Assembly: GCA_025194985.1 (NCBI GenBank)
Contig: JAOANE010000031.1
Coordinates: 124,001 to 188,000, forward strand
Direction: 5' to 3'
Length of the DNA stretch: 64,000 nucleotides
Origin: Regnicoccus frigidus
GTDB taxonomy: Bacteria > Cyanobacteriota > Cyanobacteriia > PCC-6307 > Cyanobiaceae
Positions 17,314-25,893 of the stretch are shown piece by piece. A program made the translations under genes and the position numbers. The first letter of the stretch is position 1, and each line of letters starts with the position of its first letter. The notes below the pieces were generated by a model. The model was not told where the DNA came from and did not search any database. It saw only the letters and a program-made list of their open reading frames with translations.

Positions 17314-18249
17314 TCAGGTGAGGCCCCGATCACCAGCTGCCAGGAAGCGCACCAGGCTGAACACCATCACGATCAGGAACAGCGCCAGACCAATGGTGCA
17401 GGCATAACTGATCTCCAGCTCGCTGAAGGCCTGGTCGTAGACGTAATAGACCAGGGTTCGAGTCGAGTCGGCCGGGCCACCCTGGGTCATCAGGAACACC
17501 TCTTCGAACACCTTGGTGGCGGCAATGGAGGAGATCACCATCACCAAGGTGAGATAGGGCCGCAGCAGCGGCAGGGTGATGTCCGTGTGCCGCCGCCAGC
17601 CTTCGCTGCCATCGAGGGCCGCCGCTTCATAGAGCTCAGGCGAGATGCCCTGCAGGCCGGCCAGAAAGATCACCATGTAGTAACCCAGGCCCTTCCAGAG
17701 GGTCACCAGGATCACCGAGGGCAGCGCCAGCCATGGGCTGGTGAGAAAACCGATGGGGGTGAAGTCGTTCCCGAGCAGGGCAGCCAGCCAGCCATTGATC
17801 AGGCCGTTCTCGGCATAGAGCCAGCGGAAGGCGATCGACGCCACCACGATCGACACCAGCACCGGCGTGTAGAAGGCGGCGCGGAACCAGTGGATCCCCG
17901 GCAACTTCCTGTTCACCAGCACCGCCAGGGTGAGCGAGCCGAGCACCACCGGTGGCACCACGCCGATCAGATACAGGAAGGTGGTGCCGAGCACCTGGAA
18001 GAAGACCGGATCGCTGAGCAGCCGGCGAACGTTGGCCAGCCCCACGAACCGCAGCGGCTCACTCATGTCGAGGCCGGTTTCGGTGAAGCTGATCAGCAGC
18101 GCCATGGCGGCCGGCACCAGCACCGATAACGCCAGCAGCACCAGGGCCGGCAGCAGAAACAGCCAGGCGATGGTCCCCCGCCCCAGGCCCCGCCGCTGGC
18201 GAACGGGGAATGATGGGGGGGCGGCTGCGCGCGTTGGAGTGCTTGACAT
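17314..18249 (-). CDS. sugar-type ABC transporter permease (MalF/UgpA-like)
   Basis: A 311-aa membrane protein with six hydrophobic segments and the EAA loop YEAAALDGSEGWRRHTDITLP, which docks to the ATPase. It belongs to the carbohydrate-uptake CUT1 permease family; the substrate (for example glucosylglycerol or a disaccharide) cannot be told. I start at MSSTPTRAAAP, ATG 18249. No substrate-binding protein, second permease or ATPase is adjacent, so the rest of the transporter must be elsewhere. It ends 83 bp before purK on the same strand. Confidence 0.88.
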   Translation of the reverse strand: MSSTPTRAAAPPSFPVRQRRGLGRGTIAWLFLLPALVLLALSVLVPAAMALLISFTETGLDMSEPLRFVGLANVRRLLSDPVFFQVLGTTFLYLIGVVPPVVLGSLTLAVLVNRKLPGIHWFRAAFYTPVLVSIVVASIAFRWLYAENGLINGWLAALLGNDFTPIGFLTSPWLALPSVILVTLWKGLGYYMVIFLAGLQGISPELYEAAALDGSEGWRRHTDITLPLLRPYLTLVMVISSIAATKVFEEVFLMTQGGPADSTRTLVYYVYDQAFSELEISYACTIGLALFLIVMVFSLVRFLAAGDRGLT

Positions 18250-18258
18250 GGAGCCATT

Positions 18259-20178
18259 GTGCGAGATCCAGGTGTGACGTCCACGCCACAGGCCAACCCG
18301 CAGGAAATGCTCCGGCGCGTGTTCGGCTACAACGCCTTTCGCGGCCCGCAGCAGGAGATCGTCGAGCACGTGATCGCTGGCGGATCGGCCCTGGTGCTGA
18401 TGCCAACGGGAGGCGGAAAATCGCTCTGTTATCAGGTGCCCGCCCTCTGTCTGCCGGGGCTGGCGGTGGTGATCTCACCGTTGATCGCCCTGATGCAAGA
18501 CCAGGTCGAAGCCCTGCGCCAGGCGGGGGTGCGGGCCGCGGCGCTGCATTCGTCGCTGAATGCTGAAGAGAGTTCAGCGGTGTGGCGAGCCCTGCAGAGC
18601 AACGAGCTGGATCTGCTCTACGTCTCACCGGAGCGGCTGGCGGCTGGCGACCTGCTCGATCGCCTCGGCCAACACAAGCTGGCCCTGTTCGCCATCGACG
18701 AAGCCCACTGCGTCTCCCAATGGGGCCACGACTTCCGCCCCGACTACCTGCAGCTCAGCGAGCTGGCGGCCCGCTTCCCCGCCGTTCCCCGGCTGGCACT
18801 CACCGCCACCGCCGACCCCCGCACCCGCGCAGAGATCGTGACGCGGCTGGGCCTGGAGGCGGGACGGGTGTTCACCGCCAGTTTCGATCGGCCCAACATC
18901 CGCTACCTGCTGCGCAACAAGGACGACGCCAAAGCCCAGCTGCTCGCGTTCCTCGGCGACTACCGCGGTGAGGCGGGGATCGTCTACGCCCGCTCGCGCA
19001 GCCGGGTGGATCGCTTCGCCACCGAGCTGCGGGCGGCCGGCCACGACGCTGTGGCTTATCACGCCGGGCTGGAGGCGGGGCAACGCGCCGCGGCGCTCGA
19101 TCGCTTCCGGCGTGAGGCCGGGGTGGTGGTGGTGGCCACGATCGCCTTTGGCATGGGCATCGACAAACCCGATGTGCGCTTCGTCGCCCACGTCGACCTG
19201 CCCAAGAGTCTGGAGGCCTACTACCAGGAAACCGGCCGCGCCGGCCGCGACGGACTGCCAGCAGTGGCCTGGATGGTGCATGGGGCAGGCGACGTGCCCC
19301 AGCTGCGCCGCTTCATCGACGACTCCGGCGCCGAGCCCGCCCAGAAACGCCTGGAGCACAGCAAGCTCGAAGCGCTGATCGGCTTCACCGAAGCGGCCGG
19401 CTGCCGGCGCCAGGTGCTGCTCGCCCACCTCGGCGAAACGCTGGCCCTGCCCTGTGGCAACTGCGACCGTTGCCTGGAACCCCAGGAGCGGCTGGACGCG
19501 ACCGTGCCAGCCCAGAAAGCCCTCTCGGCCGTGTTCCGCACCGGCCAGCGCTTCGGCGCCGCCCATGTGGTGGATGTGTTGCTCGGTGCCAGCACCGCCC
19601 GGCTCCGCTCCCTGGGTCACCAGCAGTTGAGTGTGTACGGAATCGGCAAGGAACTCGACCAGGGCCAGTGGCGCAGCCTGCTGCGCCAGCTCACGGCCGA
19701 AGGCTTGCTCGAACCCGTGCCCGATGGCCATGGCGGCCTGCGCTGGGGCCCCGAGGAGTCGGTGCGCGCCCTGCTGCGCGGAGAACGGCGGCTGGAGCTG
19801 CCCTTGCCGCCGCCCCGCAAGGAGCGTCGTCGTGCCGCCGCCCGCTCAAGCGATGGGGCCAGCGATCCATCGTTTGCCGGAGCAGGGCCCGGAGCCGGAG
19901 CAGGGCCCGGAGCCGAAGCAGGGGCCGGGGCCGATGCCGCTCTGTTGACGGCCCTGAAGGACTGGCGACGCCAGCAGGCGCGGGAGCAGGCCGTGCCGCC
20001 CTACGTGGTCTTCCACGACCGCACCCTGGTGGAGATTGCCGCCAGCCAGCCGGCCACCCTCTCAGCGCTGGCGGGAATCAGCGGGATCGGCAGCGCCAAG
20101 CTGGAGCGCTACGGGGAGGCGGTGCTGGCCGTTCTGGCCGGCTGGCGGAGCAGCGATGCCGCGCAACCGGGGCCCTAG
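18259..20178 (+). CDS. recQ: ATP-dependent DNA helicase RecQ
   Basis: A superfamily 2 3'-5' helicase acting in recombination and fork repair. Walker A MPTGGGKS at about 48-55, DEAH box in FAIDEAHCVSQWGHDFRPDY, motif VI TGRAGRDG, then the RecQ-Ct zinc site with four cysteines (CRRQVLL...CGNCDRC), a winged helix, and a C-terminal HRDC domain (VPPYVVFHDRTLVEIA, ISGIGSAKLERYGEAVL). A Gly/Ala/Pro-rich linker separates winged helix and HRDC. The GTG start is the best in-frame candidate; an alternative GTG lies 15 bp downstream. Confidence 0.95.
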   Translation: MRDPGVTSTPQANPQEMLRRVFGYNAFRGPQQEIVEHVIAGGSALVLMPTGGGKSLCYQVPALCLPGLAVVISPLIALMQDQVEALRQAGVRAAALHSSLNAEESSAVWRALQSNELDLLYVSPERLAAGDLLDRLGQHKLALFAIDEAHCVSQWGHDFRPDYLQLSELAARFPAVPRLALTATADPRTRAEIVTRLGLEAGRVFTASFDRPNIRYLLRNKDDAKAQLLAFLGDYRGEAGIVYARSRSRVDRFATELRAAGHDAVAYHAGLEAGQRAAALDRFRREAGVVVVATIAFGMGIDKPDVRFVAHVDLPKSLEAYYQETGRAGRDGLPAVAWMVHGAGDVPQLRRFIDDSGAEPAQKRLEHSKLEALIGFTEAAGCRRQVLLAHLGETLALPCGNCDRCLEPQERLDATVPAQKALSAVFRTGQRFGAAHVVDVLLGASTARLRSLGHQQLSVYGIGKELDQGQWRSLLRQLTAEGLLEPVPDGHGGLRWGPEESVRALLRGERRLELPLPPPRKERRRAAARSSDGASDPSFAGAGPGAGAGPGAEAGAGADAALLTALKDWRRQQAREQAVPPYVVFHDRTLVEIAASQPATLSALAGISGIGSAKLERYGEAVLAVLAGWRSSDAAQPGP

Positions 20179-20207
20179 CCTCGCCTTCACGCCCTGGGTT
20201 CGCCGCG

Positions 20208-21353
20208 ATGACCACCACGCTTGCCGGCTGGGCCGTTGAGCCAACGCCCGGCGGTTTCTGCGAAATCCAGGTGGATCTGGCCAGCAACCCCTATGCGGTG
20301 GTGATCGGCGCCGGCAGCCTCGGCCAGCTCGGAAGCGAAATGCAGAAGCGGGGTTTCAAGGCCGGCAGCAAGGTGCTGGTGGTGAGCAACCCCGCGGTGG
20401 AGGCCCTGTACGCCGAGCCGCTGCTGGCGGGCCTGAATGGAGCGGGATTCGAGACCAGCTTGCTAGCAGTGCCGGCAGGGGAAGACCAGAAAACGCCCGC
20501 CACGGTGGCCCTGATCCACGACGCCGCCTTCCAGCGCCGGCTGGAGCGTGGTTCTGTGATCGTGGCCCTCGGCGGCGGGGTGGTGGGCGACATGGCGGGC
20601 TTTGCTGCCGCCACCTGGCTGCGGGGTATCGCCGTGGTTCAGGTGCCCACCACGTTGCTGGCGATGGTGGACGCCGCGATCGGTGGCAAGACCGGGGTGA
20701 ACCACCCCGGTGGCAAGAACCTGATCGGCGCCTTCCACCAGCCCCGCCTGGTGCTAATCGATCCGAGCACCCTGGCCAGCCTGCCGGCCCGGGAATTCCG
20801 GGCGGGGATGGCCGAAGTGATCAAGTACGGCGTGATCGGCGATCCCGAGCTGTTCGCCGCCTTGGAGGCGGCCCCCGATCTCTCCAGCCGCGAGGCGGTT
20901 GGGCCGCTCTTGCTGGAGACGCTGCTGGAGCGCTCGGCCGCTGCCAAGGCCAGGGTGGTGGCGGCCGATGAACGGGAAGGCGGTCTGCGGGCGATCCTCA
21001 ACTACGGCCACACCCTGGGCCACGGGGTGGAAACCCTCTGCGGCTATGGAACGTTTCTGCACGGCGAAGCGGTGGCCCTGGGCATGCTGGCCGCCGGCGA
21101 TCTCGCCGTGGCGATGGGCCTCTGGACAGACCACGACCAGGCCCGCCAGCGTGCTGTGATCGCCAAGGCGGGCCTGCCGTTGCAGCTCCCGAAACTCGAT
21201 GCCGGCGCGATGCTGGCCACCCTGCAGAGCGACAAGAAGGTGAAAGACGGCCAGCTGCGCTTTGTGCTGCCCACCGGCATCGGCCAGGTGGTGATCCGCA
21301 GCGACGTGAGCGCTGCGCACATCCTCCAGTTGCTCAACCGCCCGGAGGCCTGA
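20208..21353 (+). CDS. aroB: 3-dehydroquinate synthase
   Basis: The second enzyme of the shikimate pathway; it converts DAHP to 3-dehydroquinate using NAD and a divalent metal. The 381-aa protein has the NAD loop GGGVVGDMAGFAAATWLRG, PTTLLAMVDAAIGGKTGVN, the metal region FRAGMAEVIKYGVI, and the two histidines of NYGHTLGHGVE. ATG 20208 gives the normal N-terminus and lies 29 bp after recQ. The same reading frame is open far upstream inside recQ, but that part is an artefact. Confidence 0.96.
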   Translation: MTTTLAGWAVEPTPGGFCEIQVDLASNPYAVVIGAGSLGQLGSEMQKRGFKAGSKVLVVSNPAVEALYAEPLLAGLNGAGFETSLLAVPAGEDQKTPATVALIHDAAFQRRLERGSVIVALGGGVVGDMAGFAAATWLRGIAVVQVPTTLLAMVDAAIGGKTGVNHPGGKNLIGAFHQPRLVLIDPSTLASLPAREFRAGMAEVIKYGVIGDPELFAALEAAPDLSSREAVGPLLLETLLERSAAAKARVVAADEREGGLRAILNYGHTLGHGVETLCGYGTFLHGEAVALGMLAAGDLAVAMGLWTDHDQARQRAVIAKAGLPLQLPKLDAGAMLATLQSDKKVKDGQLRFVLPTGIGQVVIRSDVSAAHILQLLNRPEA

Positions 21354-21379
21354 GCCGCATGGAGGCCTGAAGGCCCCGG

Positions 21380-22987
21380 TCAGTTCCGCTCGAACAGCCC
21401 CTGGCCATTGGTGTGGAGATTGTCGATCCGAACCCGGACGGCCCTGCCATCGGCGCCGGGGCTGAAGACAACGGTGCTGGGACCCCCAGCGTTTTCGCCC
21501 TTGGGCTGATAGCTGAAGCTGTCGCCGCTGAGGGGGGTGAGCGCAAAGTTGAGGGGCTGAGGGCCAAGCTGCAACACAAGACCGCCGGCTTCGGCGACAA
21601 CCGCAATCGGACCGAAAAAGGCATTGGCATAGCGGCCGCTGTAGGCCGAAGCGGGCCGCGGCGGCAGGGGATCAGCAGGCATGACGACTGCGGGATAGTC
21701 CTGCGCAAGGATTGTTTTCAAGGCCGGGTTGATCAGGGGGAAATAATCGAGGCGAGGCTGTCCGAGCGTGGCCAGGTCGAGGAAGGTGAGGGCGATGGTT
21801 TCGGGCACGCCGATCGGAGCGCTGTTGCTCAGTACGACGATCCCCAGGGATTGCTGCGGCAGCAGGTAGACGGCTGTGGCGGCGCCGAGGTTGAACGCGC
21901 CTGAGTGCCCCAGCTGAACCGCTCCTTGATCGGTGGTGCTGATGTTCCAGCCGAGGCCGTAGAGCCCGGCATGGTCGACGGCGGGGTTGGCCGGCGGTTT
22001 GCTGATCGACTGGGGCCGGTGGGTTTCAGCCAGGGCGCTGGCTGCAACCAGCTGCCGGCCGTTGACGCGCCCATTGGCCAGCTGCAACCGCAGCCACTGG
22101 GCCAGATCACGCACCGAGGCACTGGCACCACCAGCGGGTGCCTGGGCATCGGCGTTGCGCTGGTAGCGGGCCACCCAGCCATCACCTGTGGCGGCGTGGA
22201 GGGCGGCTCGGTTGCTGAAAGCCAGCAGGTCGGCATGGCTGGAGCTGCTCCGGGTCATGCCCAGGGGGCGATACAGACGCTGGTTGGCAAGCTCAGCCCA
22301 GCTCAGACCTTTACCAACGGCGGCCGCCTCAGCGGCGGCCGTGAATCCGAAGTTGGTGTAGGCGTAGTCGGCGCGGAAGCGGTTGCCGATTGGCAAAAAG
22401 CGCAGGCGCTCAAAAATCGTGCCTCGATCAAATCCGATGTCTTCGAGGTGGTCACCGGCGTGGTCGGGCAGGCCACTGCGGTGCGAAAGCAGGTCGCGGA
22501 GTGTCACCTTGGCGGCGATGGCCGGCTCACCGATCCGGGCCTGGGGCAACCGCTTCACCACGGCCTCGTCCCAGCTCAGGCCGCCTTCCCCCACCACCGA
22601 GGCCACCACGGTGGAAGCCAGGGGCTTGGAGAGTGAAGCCAGCTGAAAAACAGTGTCGGCATCAACGGAGCCGGGCTTGCCGACCTCACGTACGCCGAAG
22701 CCCTTGAGATAAACAACGCGATCATCGTGAACCACGGCAATCGCCAAGCCGGGCACGCCGGTCTGGCGCAGCAGATCGGTGGTGAAGCGCTCGAGCTGGG
22801 CCAAGGCTGCCTTCAGCCTGGCGGAATCAACCTTGTCTGAGGCCGCCTCCGGGGAGGCCTTCAGAGGGGACGCCGGCATGGAAGCCACAGACCCCAGAGC
22901 CGCCACAGAAGGAACCAGCACCGAGGCCGCCGCCAGGCCTATGGCAAGCAGAATCCGCCGGAGGGTGTGCCGGCCGCGCTCGGGCAT
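21380..22987 (-). CDS. serine hydrolase of the class C beta-lactamase/DD-peptidase family
   Basis: A 535-aa exported hydrolase. ATG 22987 gives a signal peptide (RRILLAIGLAAASVLVPSVAAL). The catalytic signatures are SLSK (SxxK), YTN (YxN) in YAYTNFGFT, and HSG in LGHSGAFNLG. After the ~330-residue beta-lactamase fold comes an extra C-terminal domain of about 120 residues (PASAYSGRYANAFFGP) seen in many penicillin-binding-protein-like hydrolases. Whether it is a peptidase or esterase is open. An upstream ATG (MERLRVNHHP) could add 27 residues. Confidence 0.85.
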   Translation of the reverse strand: MPERGRHTLRRILLAIGLAAASVLVPSVAALGSVASMPASPLKASPEAASDKVDSARLKAALAQLERFTTDLLRQTGVPGLAIAVVHDDRVVYLKGFGVREVGKPGSVDADTVFQLASLSKPLASTVVASVVGEGGLSWDEAVVKRLPQARIGEPAIAAKVTLRDLLSHRSGLPDHAGDHLEDIGFDRGTIFERLRFLPIGNRFRADYAYTNFGFTAAAEAAAVGKGLSWAELANQRLYRPLGMTRSSSSHADLLAFSNRAALHAATGDGWVARYQRNADAQAPAGGASASVRDLAQWLRLQLANGRVNGRQLVAASALAETHRPQSISKPPANPAVDHAGLYGLGWNISTTDQGAVQLGHSGAFNLGAATAVYLLPQQSLGIVVLSNSAPIGVPETIALTFLDLATLGQPRLDYFPLINPALKTILAQDYPAVVMPADPLPPRPASAYSGRYANAFFGPIAVVAEAGGLVLQLGPQPLNFALTPLSGDSFSYQPKGENAGGPSTVVFSPGADGRAVRVRIDNLHTNGQGLFERN

Positions 22988-23458
22988 GATTGGAGCGGAT
23001 CGGCATTTCACGATGTTGATGCCTTCGGGCAGGGGCTCTGGGTGGTGGTTCACTCGGAGCCTTTCCATTGACAACTTCACTGACAACCTCACTGGCAGCA
23101 GCCGAAGGGCTTCAATCCGAGTATCCCTTGTTCTCGCCATGGTTTCCCCGTAATGGTTTCTTTGCCATGGTTTTCTCGCCACGGCGGGTCGGTCGCCAAA
23201 AACCTCCAACCTGCTCCATGGGGAGTGATGCTGATTTCGGGAAGTTCAGGCGTCGTTGACCATGGAACGGCCAAGCTGTTCGGCGATAGGCCAGTGGATT
23301 GAGCAAACTGTTGAGTGACTGGCCTGTTGTTTGCCCAGACTGTCTGTTGAACCGCGCTGTTCGTTTGACCAGACTGTTGCGTAAGCGAATTGTTGAGCAG
23401 CTGAACTGATGGAGCGGCTGAGTTTGTTGAGTCTTCGAATTGCTGAAATCCTGAACTG
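22988..23458. other. intergenic region, with degenerate short repeats in its second half
   Basis: No convincing gene is seen. The first half may be the upstream region of the serine hydrolase on the minus strand. From about 23307 the sequence is a degenerate ~16-17 bp repeat, listed separately. Confidence 0.5.
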
Positions 23459-23460
23459 AT
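23307..23460. repeat. degenerate 16-17 bp tandem repeat, about nine units
   Basis: Consecutive units such as CTGTTGTTTGCCCAGA, CTGTTCGTTTGACCAGA, CTGTTGCGTAAGCGAA, TTGTTGAGCAGCTGAA and TTGCTGAAATCCTGAA share a CTGTTGnn start and a CTGAA/CAGA end, spaced 16-17 bp. The tract runs up to the ATG of the J-domain gene. It is less GC-rich than its surroundings. Confidence 0.45.
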
Positions 23461-23866
23461 GATGCCCCAGGTTCTCTCCAGTAGGCGCGACCAGCTGGTC
23501 GCCCAAAAGCCCCAGGTCAAAGCCTCAGGCGCCGATCCATCGCCAGCGTCGACCTTGCCGAATGGCAAAGGCTTCGGCTTCGGCCGCCAGGCCGCTGGGC
23601 CCCAGGCCAGCCGTGGCAAGGGGCGCAAACGCAAAGGCAGTGGCCTGGCGGCCGCCGACCGCTCTCCCCTGGGCAAGAGCCCGGATCTTGAAGCCCTGGG
23701 CGCGCGCCAGTTGCTCGGGCTGGCCCTGGCCGGTCGCTTGAGCGTTACCGCGGTGACCCGCGCCTGGAAGCAAGCCGCAGCCTCTCACCACCCCGACCGC
23801 GGCGGCGAGCACACCACGATGCAGGCCATCAATGGTGCCCGCGATGCCTTGTTGGGACGAAGCTGA
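23459..23866 (+). CDS. J-domain (DnaJ-like) protein
   Basis: A 135-aa protein. The last 60 residues form a short J-domain: a helix (LGLALAGRLSVTAVTRAWKQAAASHHPDR is the region) with the essential HPD motif followed by GGEHTTMQAINGARDALL. J-domains stimulate DnaK ATPase. The first 75 residues are basic and low complexity (GKGRKRKGSG), which could bind nucleic acid or acidic partners. The HPD tripeptide is intact, so chaperone coupling is possible. Confidence 0.72.
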   Translation: MMPQVLSSRRDQLVAQKPQVKASGADPSPASTLPNGKGFGFGRQAAGPQASRGKGRKRKGSGLAAADRSPLGKSPDLEALGARQLLGLALAGRLSVTAVTRAWKQAAASHHPDRGGEHTTMQAINGARDALLGRS

Positions 23867-23887
23867 GCCTCAAACGCCCGCTCACTC

Positions 23888-24436
23888 CTACGGAACCTGC
23901 AGTTGCAGCAGAAATCCGCGACGGTCGTGAAAATCCGCCTCGGGGCCCGCGTGCGCCAAGGCCCAATAGCTGAGCGTCTCGCCTTTGTGCTCCAGCACTG
24001 CGGTGACAGCCATGTCCAAGGCCTGGGCTTCCCCAAACCAGGGGGCCAGATCAAGGCTGAGATCCACGCTTAGCAAGCCAGGCTGACGTTTCACCTCTGA
24101 GACAACCGACCGACAACCGGTTTCAGCTTCCAGGCCGGCGCGATAGCCAGCGAGGCGATACACATTCCAGTCGCCTGATGGCGACAGGTTCACTTCCCAG
24201 TAAGCCGGTTGGCCTGCGTGGGCGACGAAGGCTTCGAAACAGGTGCTCTGCCACAGCTGATCACGGCGCCGTGGCTGGCCCGCCGGCGGGGGCAGAACCA
24301 GCTGATCCATGGGTCCGGCCAGGCGGTAGCGAATCTGCAGCCGTCCGGGGAATCGGCTGATCCAGGCCTCCAGCGAAAAAGCCTCCGCATCAGCGGAGGC
24401 CTCAAAAGGATGGAGCGACCGGTGCTGCCGGCTCAT
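23888..24436 (-). CDS. DOMON-like domain protein
   Basis: A 182-aa strand-rich protein with features of the bacterial DOMON-like family: HPFEASADAEAF, RLQIRYRLAG, DQLWQSTCFEAFV, YWEVNLSPSGDWNVYRL and FHDRRGFLLQL. DOMON-type sandwiches bind haem or sugars, but the ligand here is unknown. The start overlaps the stop of the upstream kinase gene by ATGA, so the two are translationally coupled. Confidence 0.8.
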   Translation of the reverse strand: MSRQHRSLHPFEASADAEAFSLEAWISRFPGRLQIRYRLAGPMDQLVLPPPAGQPRRRDQLWQSTCFEAFVAHAGQPAYWEVNLSPSGDWNVYRLAGYRAGLEAETGCRSVVSEVKRQPGLLSVDLSLDLAPWFGEAQALDMAVTAVLEHKGETLSYWALAHAGPEADFHDRRGFLLQLQVP

Positions 24437-25542
24437 CGCAGGCCGTCAATGATCGAGCGGATCGCGGTTTCCTGCTCTTCGATGCTTGCGGTGAGCCTGA
24501 ACTGAACCAGGGCACGATCCAGATTGTGGCGCGGATAGCGGGTCTTGAAGTAGGTGTTTCCAGCGAGGTAATCGGAGAAGAAGCGCAGGCCGAGCTCCAA
24601 GGGGATCAGGCGAATCGCGGCATAGAGATAGTCGTAGTCGGTGGGGGTGAGGAAACTGCCAGCCGCCGCCGCGTAGCCCTGAAGGATCGCGTCACACAAC
24701 TGGGGGTCAAAGCGCACGGCGGCCCAATCGCTTGTTTCCTCCCCCAGCGGGTTGCAGCAGGAGCGCAGACAATCGCCGATGTCGTAATGCACCAGGCCTG
24801 GTTTGACGGTGTCGAGATCGACCAGGGCGATCGCCTCACCACTGGCCACGTCCATGAGCATGTTGTTGATCTTCGGGTCGCCATGGATCGGCCGCAGGGG
24901 CAGGTCTCCCCTCGCCTTGGCTTCCTCCAGCACGGCCACACCCCACTCGCGCTCGCCCACGAACGCACGGCAGAAGGCCACATCTGGATCGTCACTGATC
25001 GGGCCAGTCCCCAGCACCGCGTGGTACTGCTCCAGGTAGGTGGGGGTGATGTGAAAGCCCACCAGGGTGTCGGCAAGCCCCTCCACAGGCAGGTCGCTGA
25101 TCAGGGCATGGAACAGGCCCAGGCCATGGCCCACTTCGCGGGCCTGGGCGAGTCCGTCGATGGTTTCAAAGGATTCGGAGTTAGCCACGAAACTGACCAG
25201 GCGCCAGAAGGAGCCGTCCGCTTCCAGCCAGGACTGCGTTCCCTGGCGTGCGGGCAGGATCCGCGGCACCTCCCAGCGACGGCCCCTCAAGCCTGGGAAC
25301 CCCTGCCGCAGGCGGCGCTCCACATGGGCGCTGAACTGGACCAGGTTGCCCATGACCAGCTCTGGCTGGGGGAACACCTGGGTATTGAGCCGTTGCAGCA
25401 CGAAGCAGGGGGATTCGCTTCCTTCCAGCCTGACCCGATAGGTGTCGTTCACCTGGCCATTGCCAAGCGGTTCGATCGCCGCGACAGGGGCGTCCAGCAG
25501 GAATTGGGCGGCAATCTCCGCCAACTGCAGACCCTCAGGCAT
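24433..25542 (-). CDS. aminoglycoside/choline-kinase-fold phosphotransferase
   Basis: A 369-aa kinase of the APH fold. The N-lobe has GNGQVNDTYRV, the catalytic loop is IHGDPKINNMLMD (HGDxxxxN), and the metal-binding aspartate is in IALVDLDTVKPG. It resembles the group that includes N-acetylhexosamine 1-kinase; the acceptor is not decidable. It sits between a 93-aa protein (8-bp overlap) and the DOMON-like gene (4-bp overlap), so the three form a compact minus-strand operon. Confidence 0.85.
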   Translation of the reverse strand: MPEGLQLAEIAAQFLLDAPVAAIEPLGNGQVNDTYRVRLEGSESPCFVLQRLNTQVFPQPELVMGNLVQFSAHVERRLRQGFPGLRGRRWEVPRILPARQGTQSWLEADGSFWRLVSFVANSESFETIDGLAQAREVGHGLGLFHALISDLPVEGLADTLVGFHITPTYLEQYHAVLGTGPISDDPDVAFCRAFVGEREWGVAVLEEAKARGDLPLRPIHGDPKINNMLMDVASGEAIALVDLDTVKPGLVHYDIGDCLRSCCNPLGEETSDWAAVRFDPQLCDAILQGYAAAAGSFLTPTDYDYLYAAIRLIPLELGLRFFSDYLAGNTYFKTRYPRHNLDRALVQFRLTASIEEQETAIRSIIDGLR

Positions 25543-25816
25543 CTTCGGGGATCAACACGGTGGTGTGCAGGCTGTCGGTGCCGAGGTTGTGGGTGATCAC
25601 CCACACCTGCAGGTCTTTGGCGACGGTGTAGACGCTGCGTAGCCGCCCTTGCTGGTGGTAGGCGGCACGGACGTTGTCGCGGGCATCACGGGCATCCACT
25701 TCACCCCAGTCACCGCGCCGGTGGCGGGCCACCAGACGCTGCAGGGTTTCGGCGTCAACCCACTCCCGCACGACGGGCTCGACATCCACAGGGCCAATCA
25801 CCAGACGTGCTGCCAT
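25535..25816 (-). CDS. small conserved protein of unknown function
   Basis: A 93-aa soluble protein. It has a helical start with VVREWVDAETLQRLVARH, then GRLRSVYTVAKDLQVWVITHNLG and TTVLIPEDA. The pattern (RSVY, short linker, VWVIT, TTVLFPEDY-like end) resembles a widespread family of small plasmid and chromosomal proteins without known function. Its stop overlaps the kinase start by 8 bp. It is divergent from the dienelactone hydrolase gene. Confidence 0.7.
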   Translation of the reverse strand: MAARLVIGPVDVEPVVREWVDAETLQRLVARHRRGDWGEVDARDARDNVRAAYHQQGRLRSVYTVAKDLQVWVITHNLGTDSLHTTVLIPEDA

Positions 25817-25893
25817 CGTCTGAGCGTAAGCAATGCGATTGGCGCCTCTTAGCTTGGCTGCGGCATGATCCTGCCCCTTCAGATTTGAACTCC

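Noticed and set aside
19470..20207. Long open frame continuous with aroB through the end of recQ
   Set aside because: It is a high-GC shadow of recQ; its protein is Arg/Pro/Ala-rich, and aroB has a normal ATG at 20208.
23307..23460. CRISPR-like array
   Set aside because: Units are 16-17 bp, contiguous and degenerate, without identical repeats or spacers, and no cas gene is nearby.
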